From positions 19,380,922 through 19,440,921 of the forward strand of contig NC_092678.1 in NCBI RefSeq assembly GCF_964355755.1: a stretch of DNA of 60,000 nt, in the 5' to 3' direction. Under the pieces are notes generated by a model. It was not told the DNA's origin. It made no database searches and saw only the letters and a program-made list of their open reading frames with translations. This stretch comes from Antedon mediterranea. Its lineage: Eukaryota; Echinodermata; Crinoidea; Comatulida; Antedonidae. Shown here one piece after another: positions 1-12,500 of the stretch (positions within the stretch are counted from its first letter, which is position 1; every line of letters starts with the position of its first letter). The translations under genes and the position numbers were made by a program.

Positions 1-2676
1 CTCAAATGTTTGGTTAAAAGAAACCGCGCCGCGTGGAGAATAATATGTACATTACTACAGTACAGTTTGTATTTGTCGCAGCCAGACAATAAGATCAAAG
101 GAATATTTCGCGTTCTTATCTTGGAGAGGCGAGCTCAGCGTTGAATTGCCTTGCTTTATGTAATAACGTAAGGTGTTGCGCAAGATATGTATGGCCTACT
201 ATGTGAAGTTAAATCATGAAGATGAAAACAAACAAACTACAAATAAACGGTAATTACTCACATCTTGTGATCGAACTTTCCTTTTTCCTAACACAACAAG
301 GATGACGGAACCAGCACCGAAAATACTGAAGATAAAAGTTGTAAAATAGTTTATAAATGCCTAACTAAACGATCGTGCAATTACAATTGCTCTTTTGCAA
401 GAGTTTGGGAGTATTTAGAGCAAATTATTTCTTTTTCCTTTTTAGGTTGGAGATACAGATTTGTTCTTTTTGTTTTCTTTTTTCAGACTATAGTAGGAAT
501 AGCACTAAATTGTGCTTCCTTTTAAAGTTTCTTTTTAAAATGTTCAATTTCCATGTTTTAAATGTTGGTGTAGGCCCTATATACGAGTTTTATATTTTGT
601 ACACTTTATTTTGGAAGTAGGTCTAACTTACTACACGAATTATCAGAGAAAAAGGAGCGAAATACGTTTTGTACATACCTGAGAAGACTGGTACAAATCT
701 GTATGTAGCTGATTACTTCCAGCTAAAATAAACAATATAATAAGTTTAGTCAAGTCAAGACAAAAAAAAAGTTTAGTCAATCAAAAATACCAATCATATT
801 CTTGTTTGGTAGTGTGAAAATAAACGCCAAACATTTTTATAGGCCTATGTACATTTAAAAAAGAATACAGCAGTACTCTACACTAAGATTATTTTTGTTT
901 TGTTGTATAGTAACAAAGGATACAGTTTATAGTGCAAAATCATTACAATTTTGAGATATATACTACACTAACCTGATTCGTATAAAATATATTTGGATTT
1001 TCTGTTGAAGCTTCCGATTCAAGATACATTCCCATCTTGAGGTCCAGTACAATTTAGCAGGTTTTCATCGTATGAAGTTACTTATACTGAGATTTCACGC
1101 TTTCCTGGTTATATAAAGGTCCATAGTTGTGATTATCTAATGTGCTTCGTTATATAACAACAGCGAACTCCTATCCTATATAAAATATTCCAAACTAGAT
1201 AAGTACTATCTATACCTTTCTTACAATAAAATAACTCCAAGCAATGAAATACTTTATAAGAAATTCACAAAAATAGTTATTGTATTCCTCACTCATTACA
1301 TCAGCAGCACTAACCAAAAAGGTATCAGTTATATAAACACAGCTCTGGTAGGAATCTGTCCGGTTATATAGACACATACGCATACCTGTCCAGGTTCCAA
1401 CACTTATGTAAATAGCTCGTGACGATTATATAGTGGAGTCGATGAAAGTCCACCTGTACTATGTATTCGAAACAATGACTAGATAAGGAAGTAATCTAGA
1501 TCTGGAAGTAAATTAGGTTTCAGATTCGATTGTTTACATTAAATTCCAATGAATATTAGTATTAAATTTGGATGGGGTTTGGAAGATCGTCTTTAATACC
1601 ACTGGCCATTACGACTCGCATACAGTTCATAACGCAGATTAGATGGAATAACGAACGTTATACACGTCTTTGAATATATTACAGTAGTTTGTTTCGGGTG
1701 GGAATTAGTCCCAGGCAGCCGTTACGCCTCTTCGCATCTAGATTTCATAATGCAAGAAGTAGAGGCCAGTTGAGATGGATTGGTTAACGAACGCTACTTC
1801 TTCGACTTTAGTATTTCCGAGTGCTCACATAGAGCTCATAATGCTAGACATACTAGTGGTATTTTGAGATTAAGAAACGATACTTCCTGATGCATCAGTG
1901 ATTTCGATTCTGACCAATGAACAGATGCGATAAAGGATGACGAAACTTCCGATTTAAACGCTAAGAATTAGACAATTAATCGTTGTCTGAACACCAGGAT
2001 TACCATACACCTTGCGTTAGATAAGCAAATCTAACGCCGTTCGTCTGAACTAGCTAAAAATATTGCAACAAATAAATAATCAAATAACTGCTAGTTTAGT
2101 AATGTTTCTTTATAAAACAAACATAGAATCTCTCTTCAAATGTAAATACAAAAATTACTTTAAATAAAAGCAGTTTTAGAAATTCAGTCACCAAAATCCT
2201 CAAAATATTTACAAAATGATGAGCATGCAATAGAACCATTAAATAGAACTTTTACCGACACATGAAACACAATTAGCCAAACAGATAGGAAAGTGTGGTA
2301 TAAATAGATTATCTATCTTTCATACGATGTCTGTAAAGATCCATTTACACTAAGACGATAACGATCGACGATAAATTGATAAAATACTACTCTGTTGTGT
2401 TCCGTACCGCAATAGCCGGATCTACAAATACCACACAGGGCCGCCAAATAAAAGTCAAAATGTATCCATTGTATTCTAATAAGTTACCCACTTACAACAA
2501 GGTCATAGGTTAATCAGTCTAGTTGCATAAAAGCTGTCTGGTTTTGTGAAATACAGTAACAATCAATATGAATATATATCTGTAACAAATATATGTCTAG
2601 CATTCTAGAATTTAATTCCATATTGAACATGAAGTTTATCTCAAATTAACGCAAAAATATTATTTGTCTGCACACA
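1..2676. other. AT-rich intergenic DNA, no gene recognised
   Basis: No open frame here looks like a conserved protein. About 1580-1900 contains diverged direct repeats of roughly 125 bp around 'cataatgc' and 'taacgaacg' words, and 1090-1430 repeats the word GTTATATA. Part of the TUBGCP6 downstream region; otherwise nothing supportable. Confidence 0.5.
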
Positions 2677-2678
2677 TA

Positions 2679-3140
2679 CCGTAAATCTTCTAATTGTAAC
2701 CCTGGGTTATTAATCTGTGATTGTTACTATTAGAAGGGGGGTTACTATTACTAATCTTAAATTAGGCACCTGGAAATAGTAACCCATTCCCAACTTTTCC
2801 GGTCAGCAACTCATAGCAAAATAATAAAATAGTACGAAAACAAATTTGTTTTATAAACTCAAAGACTCAAGCCTCCGCACTCACAGAATCAACAAGCATT
2901 AACTCCCGATTCTCAAAATACGGCAGTCATAAATGACCAGTCTTCATAATGTCATTTTGTCAATAGTTTTTGTGACTCTAATAGTACTGGTATTTTACTG
3001 TTACTATTATAGTAGTGGGTTATTATTATAGATTGACTTATAAAGTGGGTTACTATTAGAAGGGGGGTTACTATAGTGTGTGGGTTACTATTAGAAGGGG
3101 GGTTACTATAGTGTGTGGGTTACTATTAGAAGATTTACAG
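2679..3140. mobile_element. MITE with 35-bp internal repeats, TA target site
   Basis: Terminal inverted repeats of about 25 bp (CCGTAAATCTTCTAAT left, CTGTAAATCTTCTAAT as the reverse complement of the right end) are flanked by TA on both sides, as expected for Tc1/mariner-type insertion. The right part contains about three tandem units of GGGTTACTATTAGAAGGGGG. No transposase is present. Confidence 0.75.
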
Positions 3141-3185
3141 TACTTCGAATTCAGTTTCAATATCATTTGAACATACTGTGTGAGA

Positions 3186-3262
3186 ACCGCAGTGGTCAAG
3201 TGGTAGGCAGTCTGCATATGAAGCAGAAGAGTCCAGGTTCAATCCTGGTTAAGACAATAACA
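3186..3262 (+). pseudogene. tRNA-like remnant (SINE head or tRNA pseudogene)
   Basis: The segment has an A-box-like TGGTCAAGTGGTAGGCA, a 5-bp TCTGC/GCAGA anticodon stem with a 7-nt loop, and a B-box-like GGTTCAATCC. The T arm is one base short and the acceptor ends do not pair, so it is not a functional tRNA. Confidence 0.55.
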
Positions 3263-3353
3263 ATATTTCTTTTTGCTACAATTTACAAATTGATCATTAT
3301 AGCATATTTTTAATAATTATAATTTGTCTTTACAAAAATGAGAGGCTAGAGAG

Positions 3354-3494
3354 TTAAGCTCTGTCTACACTATCAAACTAGTTTGACAAAAAAGTGTGAT
3401 GTGCCCAAATATGGTAGTAATATGATATCATCATATCCTTATGGACACACCACATTTTTAGTCACATCAAATTTGATAGTGTAGACAGAGCTTT
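3354..3494. mobile_element. MITE, 'AGCTCTGTCTACACTATC' family, copy 1
   Basis: Perfect-looking inverted termini AGCTCTGTCTACACTATCAA flank about 100 bp of AT-rich DNA containing GTGATGTG and CACATTTTT words. TTA on both sides fits a 3-bp PIF/Harbinger-type target duplication. Three relatives lie in TUBGCP6 introns (8272-8406, 12495-12637, 12971-13147). The 5' flank sits about 35 bp beyond the TUBGCP6 stop codon. Confidence 0.8.
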
Positions 3495-3531
3495 ATTGTA
3501 GAGATTTCTTTAGTTTCATCAAGCGCCAGAT

Positions 3532-6500
3532 TCAACAGTCACTGTAAAAGTCATTGAAATTTAAACGAAGCAGGAATTCTTCCAAATGAGGTTGATATCC
3601 TCTGGTCACAAGCTTTGAAACAACTGGAAAAAACACAATGAAAAAAATAAATTATATAAAAAAAAGTGAAAAAAAAAAACAAACTGTTTAGAAACATCAT
3701 AAAATTCAATTGTTTCAAGAATGAAGCAATTTCTGCGTTGAGGTAATTTCTTAATTGATCGTAATCAAAACGGTATTGGGTTTGGTCTACTAGCGTTCCT
3801 GCTCCTAACCAGTTCATCCATTCATAGAAGCCTTAATGAAGTAAGCCTACCTGGTGGTGGCCATAGAACGGTTCCGAGATAACGACTATACTTCGACTTT
3901 AGTCGATAGAAGATTGAAAAAATTGTTAGAGATAGAGTAAACGATGTTTGATTATGTGTAGATGTGAGATTTTTTCATTAGGCATGGAATAACTATAAAT
4001 GAGCTGGAATTAACAACTAGAGACACTGTATGTATGATGGATGTACGATCATTTAAAGAAATTTAGCATGCAGAGGTCCATCGCACTTACCTTTGTACAA
4101 GAAGCCAGAATACTCTTTGAAAGCTGAATAAGATGACCGGATGGTCTGGAAGGCTGGATGGACAACTTGATGTATGTCAGGATCATAGAACCAGCGTGAA
4201 GACACCAGTTGAGTCCTCACCTTGAGAATGAGGCAGAAGATGTCTGTGATGATCTTCATCACCGGTGCTGCTTTCTTGTTCAACAAACACCTTTATAGAA
4301 ATTGATACCAACTCTTTAATTAGAAAATCAAAGTTTGATAGAATGTAAGGTAGATATACTCTGAACTCTTTTTTTCAAACTAGTTTAGAGAACTTTAGAA
4401 TATGATAATTAAGATATTTACCGAAATAAAGCTTTGTTAAGGTACTCGGCATGTCGATTGTGGAGGTCATCTAAATTCTGAACCTGTATGTGATGTAAAG
4501 AAGAAACAAACCATGTTTAAAAACTAAATACAGTATTTATAAAATATAGAGGTAAACTCTTATGAAATAAATTGGGAGTGATTGATTGATTTTTACGGTT
4601 CATTGACCATGACCTCTTACAAAGAATTCTACCAATCACAAGGAGCTTTAATAAAACAGAAGGAAATGATGAACAGTAAGAATCCCTATTAAAAGGACAC
4701 CTTCAGGCCCTCTGTGGATGTGTTGTGGATATGGATGTTCCTGAATATGGGTTGGCTGTAGGTTAAAAACATGTATTGCTTCTCTTTCAATTCACATAAA
4801 ATTGTCCCCTTAATAAGGTGTTTTAAAGGACACCTACTTTAGTTGATTTCCAGCTAGCTAGGCCTACATCAGCTGCTCCCAAAATGTCGACATCATGCAT
4901 CATTAGTAGGAGTGTCCGAGAGGAAAGGCCCTACTGTAGTTGAATTTCAGCTAGCTAGGCCTACACTTACTCCCAAAATGTCGACATCATGTGTTATTAG
5001 TAGGCAAACATGTTACAACAACTCATATCTAAACACCTATCTAATAACTTACATTTGTTTTTAGATTTCTTTTGAATTCTTCCCAGCTGACGTTAACCAC
5101 TTGATTTGCAATGTACCCTTGGATTACATTAACAAAGTGCTGCATTTCATGCCTGCAAAAAATATACATAATTTAGATGAGGCTGTCTATAGATGCACCC
5201 TGATTAGCATAGGGATAGGCAATCTCTGCTCAAGCAAACCAGGTAATGTCAAGTCCGATGAAGACTAGGTGGGTATATTTGTGTGCTTCAGCCCAACATG
5301 CAGAAGTATTCCTTTCTGCTGTTAAGTGGTACTGCAGCAGTAACATATAGGCTAATTCTGTATGGATAATTTACTTCATCATATTTTAGAAGGAAGACTC
5401 TACACGTATACTCTTATTACAAGGCCCATTATCATGCACTTTCTTTGATTGTTCTTCCCATAGGCTTAATATATAACATATAAAACTATAATAATGCATA
5501 TATATATATTATCCTCTGGTCCCACCCCATAGAACACTATATCCGGGAAAACCCTGGTTCAGGGAAAAAAATGATTGGTAAGAAATTCTTGTAAAACTCA
5601 TCTGAACTGGCTAGAGAGAGGCCTACACTCAGACCAAAAGTCAATACTGGGACTATACCCGGGGCTATGCCTGTTTGTGAAATCAGACATAAAGTAGGGG
5701 TGGGATTAGACAAGAAGTGGGATTATACCCGAGGATATACAGTATATAATAAAATACCTGAATAACTGGAGCTGCCTGAATTGGGTTGAGTTTCCAGCAT
5801 GATTCAGTAACGCTAAAATAAAACAATTTGAAAACTTGTAAAATGACACTTAATGATACTCTTAGTTAGTAAACAAATAGTTCCGATACTAACCACTTCT
5901 CTTCAGTTGGAAGTATATATCTCTCAATACCCACGAAGCACGTTTTAACTGCAGCATGAACGAGAACACGTGATTGTACTTGTCTAAACAATTCCGTGTT
6001 ATCACAATATTTCGTGGCCAGTCGATCTAGAAAAAAGAACAAAGTTTTCTCGTTAACAAAGAAAATAAAAATTTTAAAGATGTATTGTACTCCAAAACAT
6101 GAACAAGATGTATAAAATTGGATTATGAAAAGGTTATTTTGTAGTAGTTTATAGACAACATATTCTAAATTAGAGTAAATAAAAACGTTAATATACCTTA
6201 AATTTGAGCTCCAAGCAGTCCAAACTATTAATAGCTTAAAAAGACAAATATTTATTTGTTTATTCCAATAAAATAATATGGTAAACACTCATCCTATCTC
6301 TTTCAACTGCCCTTAAATGTTATATTGCCATCATCTCTTGGTAAAAAATCTATAAAACTGCAAATGTAAAGGTAATTCTACTTTTCTTCGTTATTTAAAA
6401 TATTATCATTATTTTCTACACATAATAGTAGGGATTGAAAATAAACAGTAAAAACATATAAACAGTTTTATAAGCACAAATTAAACCAATTGAATATAGA

Positions 6501-9500
6501 GAAAACTTGACAAGGAGATGAAGAATGCTGGTTATAACTAGACAGAGGTTTGAAGGAATCACACAGAAATATGTGAGATGAAGTGATGGTTTATGCATTG
6601 TTAGATGTAACAAGGCATATAGTATGTATAGTAAATAAAGCGTGGTTGCCACTAGCGACGCAACACAAGGACGTAACGCAACGCAAGTGAATTGACCAAT
6701 CACAAGCGATGGCTTATTCGCTTCTGATTGCTAACTGTCTATAACTTCGCTTGTCATTGGTTAAAACGCTTGCGTTACGTTCTAGTGGGAACCAAGCTGA
6801 AGTCTAAAGTACCATATGATAGTATTTATTGCCATTTAACCAACATGGCAAAAATGAATTTTGAAATAACAGGCAAAATAGACTTATGAATACAATATAT
6901 AATCATCATAACCAATGATTCTAAAGTGATCTTAAAAACTTGCTATTAAACACATGAATAGAATTATAAACAAATGATTGTCGGCAACGTTTTGAAAAAT
7001 GTATTTAGAGGCTGATCTGGTGAAATTTATTTACAGTAAATATAAATCAGTATATAAAATTAACAACTACAGTTTTTACACCCTATACCTACCATTGGGT
7101 TTGAATATATGAGGCAATGATTTCACTGAGAAGCTGAGGTCATCTGCATGGTTGGACTCTCTGTTTAGTGAATGCTGGATAGCTTTTGAAAGGATTTGGT
7201 TAAGTAGGATCGGTGTGAAGAATTCTGACGGTCTCAGACCTTGCGCCAACTATGAAAGAAACAACTTGCTTTTATAGATGCCACATGATGCAACAATGCA
7301 ATAAACAGAAAGAAAGATTGATACTCTATCGATTGATACCTGGTTTAACCGGTTTAAACCAAATCAGGATAAAGAATTGTGGGAGAATTATTCTGAAATG
7401 TGGAGGATGCAGAAAATAAGACGACAGGAAAAGACTGATAGAAGATAAATCAACACTTAGGAAAAGTATCAACAAAAGTAGGTCAAAATCCCTCATATTG
7501 GTGCATAATACAAGCTGTTCCGTGGGCTTAAATCAATGCTATCTCTTTGCTAAGGGGCTACAAATCTGGAGGTCGTGGGTTAGAGTTCAACCCTTTTTCA
7601 AAGTGTTCTGAATGTACTGACCATTCAGATTACATAGGAGTGCAAAACTAGTGGCGCATCCAGTATTTTGAAAGAGGATGCAGGGTGGTTTTTGGCATAA
7701 ATGGTGGGGATCGGCTGAGCTTAATGTCGTAATGTCTTACCTTTTCCATTACAATCTGCTAAAATTAGGGGGGGGGGGGGGTTGGAGGGGATCCGCCCCT
7801 GAAAACATCTGAAATACCTTTAACGGTAATTACCTTTTCAAAGAGTTGATCACAAAGTGATTGACTGAATTCTCCATCTTGTAAAAACAGGAAACTTCGA
7901 AGACTTTCAAAGTATTTGTCGATGTTTAAGTCGACAATATAATAGTCTAAAATACATTTATTAACCAAAACAATCCTGTAAAATATAGATGGAATAGCAA
8001 TTATTTATTAATTATTATTATTATTATATCTCAACATGTAGAACATGAATAGTTTTCAGCAAAAAGCTGACACAAGTAGTGGCGCAGACAGCACCAAGAC
8101 AAGTGTTGATAAACAATTTGCATGTCACTTGAACAAGGCTGCCGCCGATGCTAGTACCCGAAACGTTGAAAAACAGTAGGTATTTTTGTTATGGTGAAAA
8201 AAAACAAAAAATACTTTTTCGAGAAAACAGTCCAACATAACATTGAGGTTGCAACCAAAAACTTTCTATCTAAAGCTCTGTCTGCACTATCAAACTAATT
8301 TGACAAAAAAAGTATGATGTTCCTAAATATGATGATACAGCATCGTGTCCATATATAAGCACATCACATTTTTTTTCACAAAGTTTGATAGTGTAGACAG
8401 GGCTTTAGTATCCATAGCATACTGTTCACAATATTTAATTGAATATGATTAATACTAAAATTAATCAATGTAATTGTAATAATGATGAAAAAACTGGGCA
8501 ATAGCTTACTGAGCAGTTAGGGGAGTAATGATGGACTGTTTTAAAATCACTGGTAACGACATCAGATTGGCTGCTTCATTTGATTCCAGGGTACCATGAC
8601 GATTACCATAGTTACCAAACTCCATTGGCAATATCCCAGCATTCTTTAGTAAGTCAACTGATGGTAAAGAACCTGCAACATAGGAACATTTATTTTTATA
8701 ATCCATCATTCCAAATTGTTGCTAAAAAATGTACATAACATGCAATCAGTAAAACTACTGATATACGCACTTCAAACACTAACACAAACAATGTGGATTT
8801 TGTTCATTATAAGGGCGAAGGGCGTGTTGCGCAGTGTTGGATGTTTGGCTAATGATCGCGAGTTCAAATCTAAAGCTTGTGACATTGCTTGTATCCTTTA
8901 GACAAGATACTTTACTTACGTTTGTCTCTCTCCACCCGGGTGTACAAATGAGTACCTGGTATAGGTATAATAATGTGAAGCGCTTTGAGCATTATGCATT
9001 AAGCGCTATATAAGATCGACATATTATTTTATACTTACATGTTCGGCTGAAATCATCTTCAAAAGGCATATACGTTTTTGCGTCAGGAATTACAAAACCA
9101 GCTACTTCTTCCTCTGCATCTTTAGAAGTGTTACCATCTGCATTTCCTCTAACTTGTTTATCACCATACATCACCTTCCCTGCCTTAGAATCAGAGGGAT
9201 GGCCAACCACATTCAAGCCTCTTCCTCGATAAACATGTCCAGCCGTTTTCAATTCTTTCTTCTCAGCGTCACCACTCCCATAAAGTACTTTCTGGATACT
9301 AGAATCTGACGAGTGTCCGTGGATTCCTCTTTCAGGAAGCGGCATGGTGACAGAGACTTTGCCATCTTGTTCATTAGGTTTGACTGGTTCTTGACTGTAT
9401 AATAAAGTTTGAATGGAAGAGTCTGATGAATGGCCATGGATGTGTTCCGAGATTCCTTTGACATCAGGGGTCTTGACCTCTTTCACTTGCTTAGATTCTT

Positions 9501-12500
9501 CCGCTTCTTCATCTTTATAAGCACTTTCTAGTATTCCCATAATAATTTCAGAGGTGGATGAAGGATGACCCCATTTTGATCTCTGTTTATGTTTTATTGG
9601 TTTATCAGCATCTCCATGAATTAGACCTCCCATGGTGGAGTCACTAGAGTGCCCATGATGATGACTTCTGTGTTCACACAATTTTATTTCTTCGCCTGGT
9701 TCAGGATTGACTGTCAATGTCACATCGCTCGCATGACCATAAGATCCTTTTTGAGGAAGATCACTGATTCCTCTCATTGAGTACAAAATGTCCTCAATAG
9801 TTGACTGAATACCTTGTCCAGTGGTGTTAGAGGTTGGTGTCAAAGCATCAGAACTTGCCCCAACTTCTTTTCCGATAGTAAAGTGTGATTCTGAGGGATG
9901 TCTTACTGGATCAGATGTTTCTGTATCAAGCAAATCAAAAGTTTTGCCAGACGGTAATTCTGAACCAATTTCTATCAAAACATCTTCGAGATCATCATTT
10001 TGAGGGTGAAAAACTGTTTCTAAAGGTTTTGGCAAGAAGTCATGAATGGATGTATCAAGTAAATTCATCTGGCCTGGTTCCTTGTCAAAAAGTTCATCAG
10101 ACACAACAGAACTTTTTGGCTTGTACTCTTTTTGTTCAACACTCACACCAGATGCTACTGGTGTACTATCGATTGTCTCATCAGTTTCATTAGTTTGTAG
10201 TACTAATGCACTTTCTGCTGCTGACTTCTCATCACCAGTATTGGCTTCATCAACCTCTGAAGGTAAAATCTCCACTACAGTTTGGACATCAGACTCATTT
10301 GTCGATACATCTTCTGCAGAACTTTGTGGCAACAAACTGTCACTAGTGGAACTTCCCAAAGTCGTCTGTTCTTGAGGGTTTGACATTTTCTGATGTAACT
10401 TTATTAATTCTTCCTTCAGGTTTTCTGCATCTTTCTGAAGGAATGATGATCTTTGCTCTTTTAACTTGTGTCTTTGTATCTTCCATAGAGCATGCTGTTC
10501 TCTGTGGATAGCTTCTTCCGTCAACTTTGCATAGTATTGAATTAATTCTTCTCTGTAAAAAAATAAATAAAAAAAGCAACATTAAGAAGAGATTACAAAA
10601 GGACTAATATCTATTATAAAAATATTGCAGACATTTTTCTGACCTTGCCTTCTTTTCTAATTCATCCTCTACGTCTGCTATTCCCTTTTCAATTCGATCT
10701 TGCTTTTCAACAGCCAGCCGGTCGGTCTCTTTTTCTTCCTCAACTTCTATGGCACGTCTCTAAAGACAACAAGACATTCTAATTCAAAGGACGTACAGCT
10801 CTACCCAACAAATTATCCTATAACACTGGCTAATACATTAGGAAAGAGCTTAAGACGGAGTATATTTTCTTTAGGTGTTTTTAGAAGAACACTTTTTGTT
10901 TCCACTATATGGCTATGAGGTACTGTATTTACACTATACAAATAAGCTAGTTTACAAACAAGTTTAAGTATCTCTAATTAGTCAGACGTTTAAATTGCCC
11001 TACTCTGTCAAAACATTTACTTGATACCTAGTATATTATATTATATATATATATATATTATACTAGAAGTATGGCGCCTCTAGACTACCAGGCTTGCAAT
11101 GATGCCTAGAATGGGATTAAGGGCCAAAGAAGCAGCGGGTACTGCAACAACATGATAATTTTATTCTACTATGCGGAGAAATAGCTTTATTACATACCAC
11201 CAAATCTTTTTGCATTTGTTGCTTCAACCCTTTCAATTCTTTTCTCTTCTTTTCATCTGTTGCCTCTTTTACTTGCTTCATCTTATCTGAAATGTCAATG
11301 TTAAAACATGTACAGTTTGTACATGGTATTTTTCTTGGTGACTTTTATGCTCGCTTAGGGATTGTGTCAAAATGATTCTAATGCATTAACTACATTTCTT
11401 TAAACAGTAAACAAATGATAGATACTGCAGTTACTGCAGTAGAATAATGTTGACATGGTCTTTTACCTTTAAGTCTATTTAATTCATCAACAACCGTCTT
11501 TCTAGCTTGTATCAAAAGATCTTCTCTGGCCTTTTCTAACCTTGCTTCCTATCAAGAAACATAGTATTTGAATTACATTGAACTAATTATCTAATACAAA
11601 GTAGACCAAATAATACTGTTTCAAATGACCTGATGTGGTCAAGGTAGATAATCAGGAAACCATACCTTTTCTTCTTTTGAAACAGTGTTTTGTCGAACTA
11701 TATTGTACATTCGTTCAACATACACTTGTGTTTCTCGATCAATATGTTGCAGATCTTCTAAGGAATAAGTCAAAGAAAGGAGTGGAACTGGTACATGGTT
11801 GTTGCACAAGAAATGCTAAAAAATAAGAAATGAATATTATATTAAAAAAACTAATTTGTAAATAGATCGTAGAGAAAGACGTGATAAGATGGAATAGGGA
11901 ATGAGTGAAAGTCTGCAACCCCTTGTTAGGAAAAGATGTGAAGAGAGGATGTACTGTAGAAGCATGGCATCGGAATACATAAAATATTTACATCGTTACT
12001 ATCAAGGAGCTTAAACTTACCCCTGGATTGCAGAGCTTCAGCAGATTTAGAGTCTTCCCACAGACATACATGCCATTGGCCAATTCCTGAAGGAACATCG
12101 GAACACTGGTGGAGCTATTGTCTGTGTTCATTACAAACCCATGTGTCCAATAGTATTTGTCTAATTCAATTTCAACAGATTAACAAAAGTGGGGTTAATA
12201 TCAATGTTATAAAGGTTGTAATAATGTAAAATGAAATTTTAATCCTGGAGCTACCCTTTAAACTTAATTGAAATATAAATATTACAGTATAGTAATATTT
12301 ATTTAAGTTTAAAGGGTGACTCCGGGTTTAAAACTGCTTTGTATTTTTACCTCTGTATTGCAGGAAATCATCATTAGCTGTGATCATAAATTCTCCATAG
12401 CCGTCATGACAGATACCATTGAAGATCCAGTCCTGAACAAACCTAAAGAAAAATTAAAAGAAAAACAAAAATAAAAATCTTCTTTTAAAAAATTTTCAAC

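Noticed and set aside
375-620. 81-codon frame near the window start
   Set aside because: Phe/Leu-rich translation of T-rich DNA with no recognisable motif or splice context.
3186-3262. Functional tRNA gene
   Set aside because: The T arm is short and the acceptor stem does not pair; only the A- and B-box regions are tRNA-like.
9885-10375. Plus-strand frames of about 100 codons
   Set aside because: Antisense shadows of the TUBGCP6 large exon.
8992-10524. Single-exon 510-aa gene
   Set aside because: It is the large internal exon of TUBGCP6. The ATG is internal, the coding sequence continues upstream through spliced coiled-coil exons, and the last residues lie beyond the GTAAGT donor in SINE sequence.
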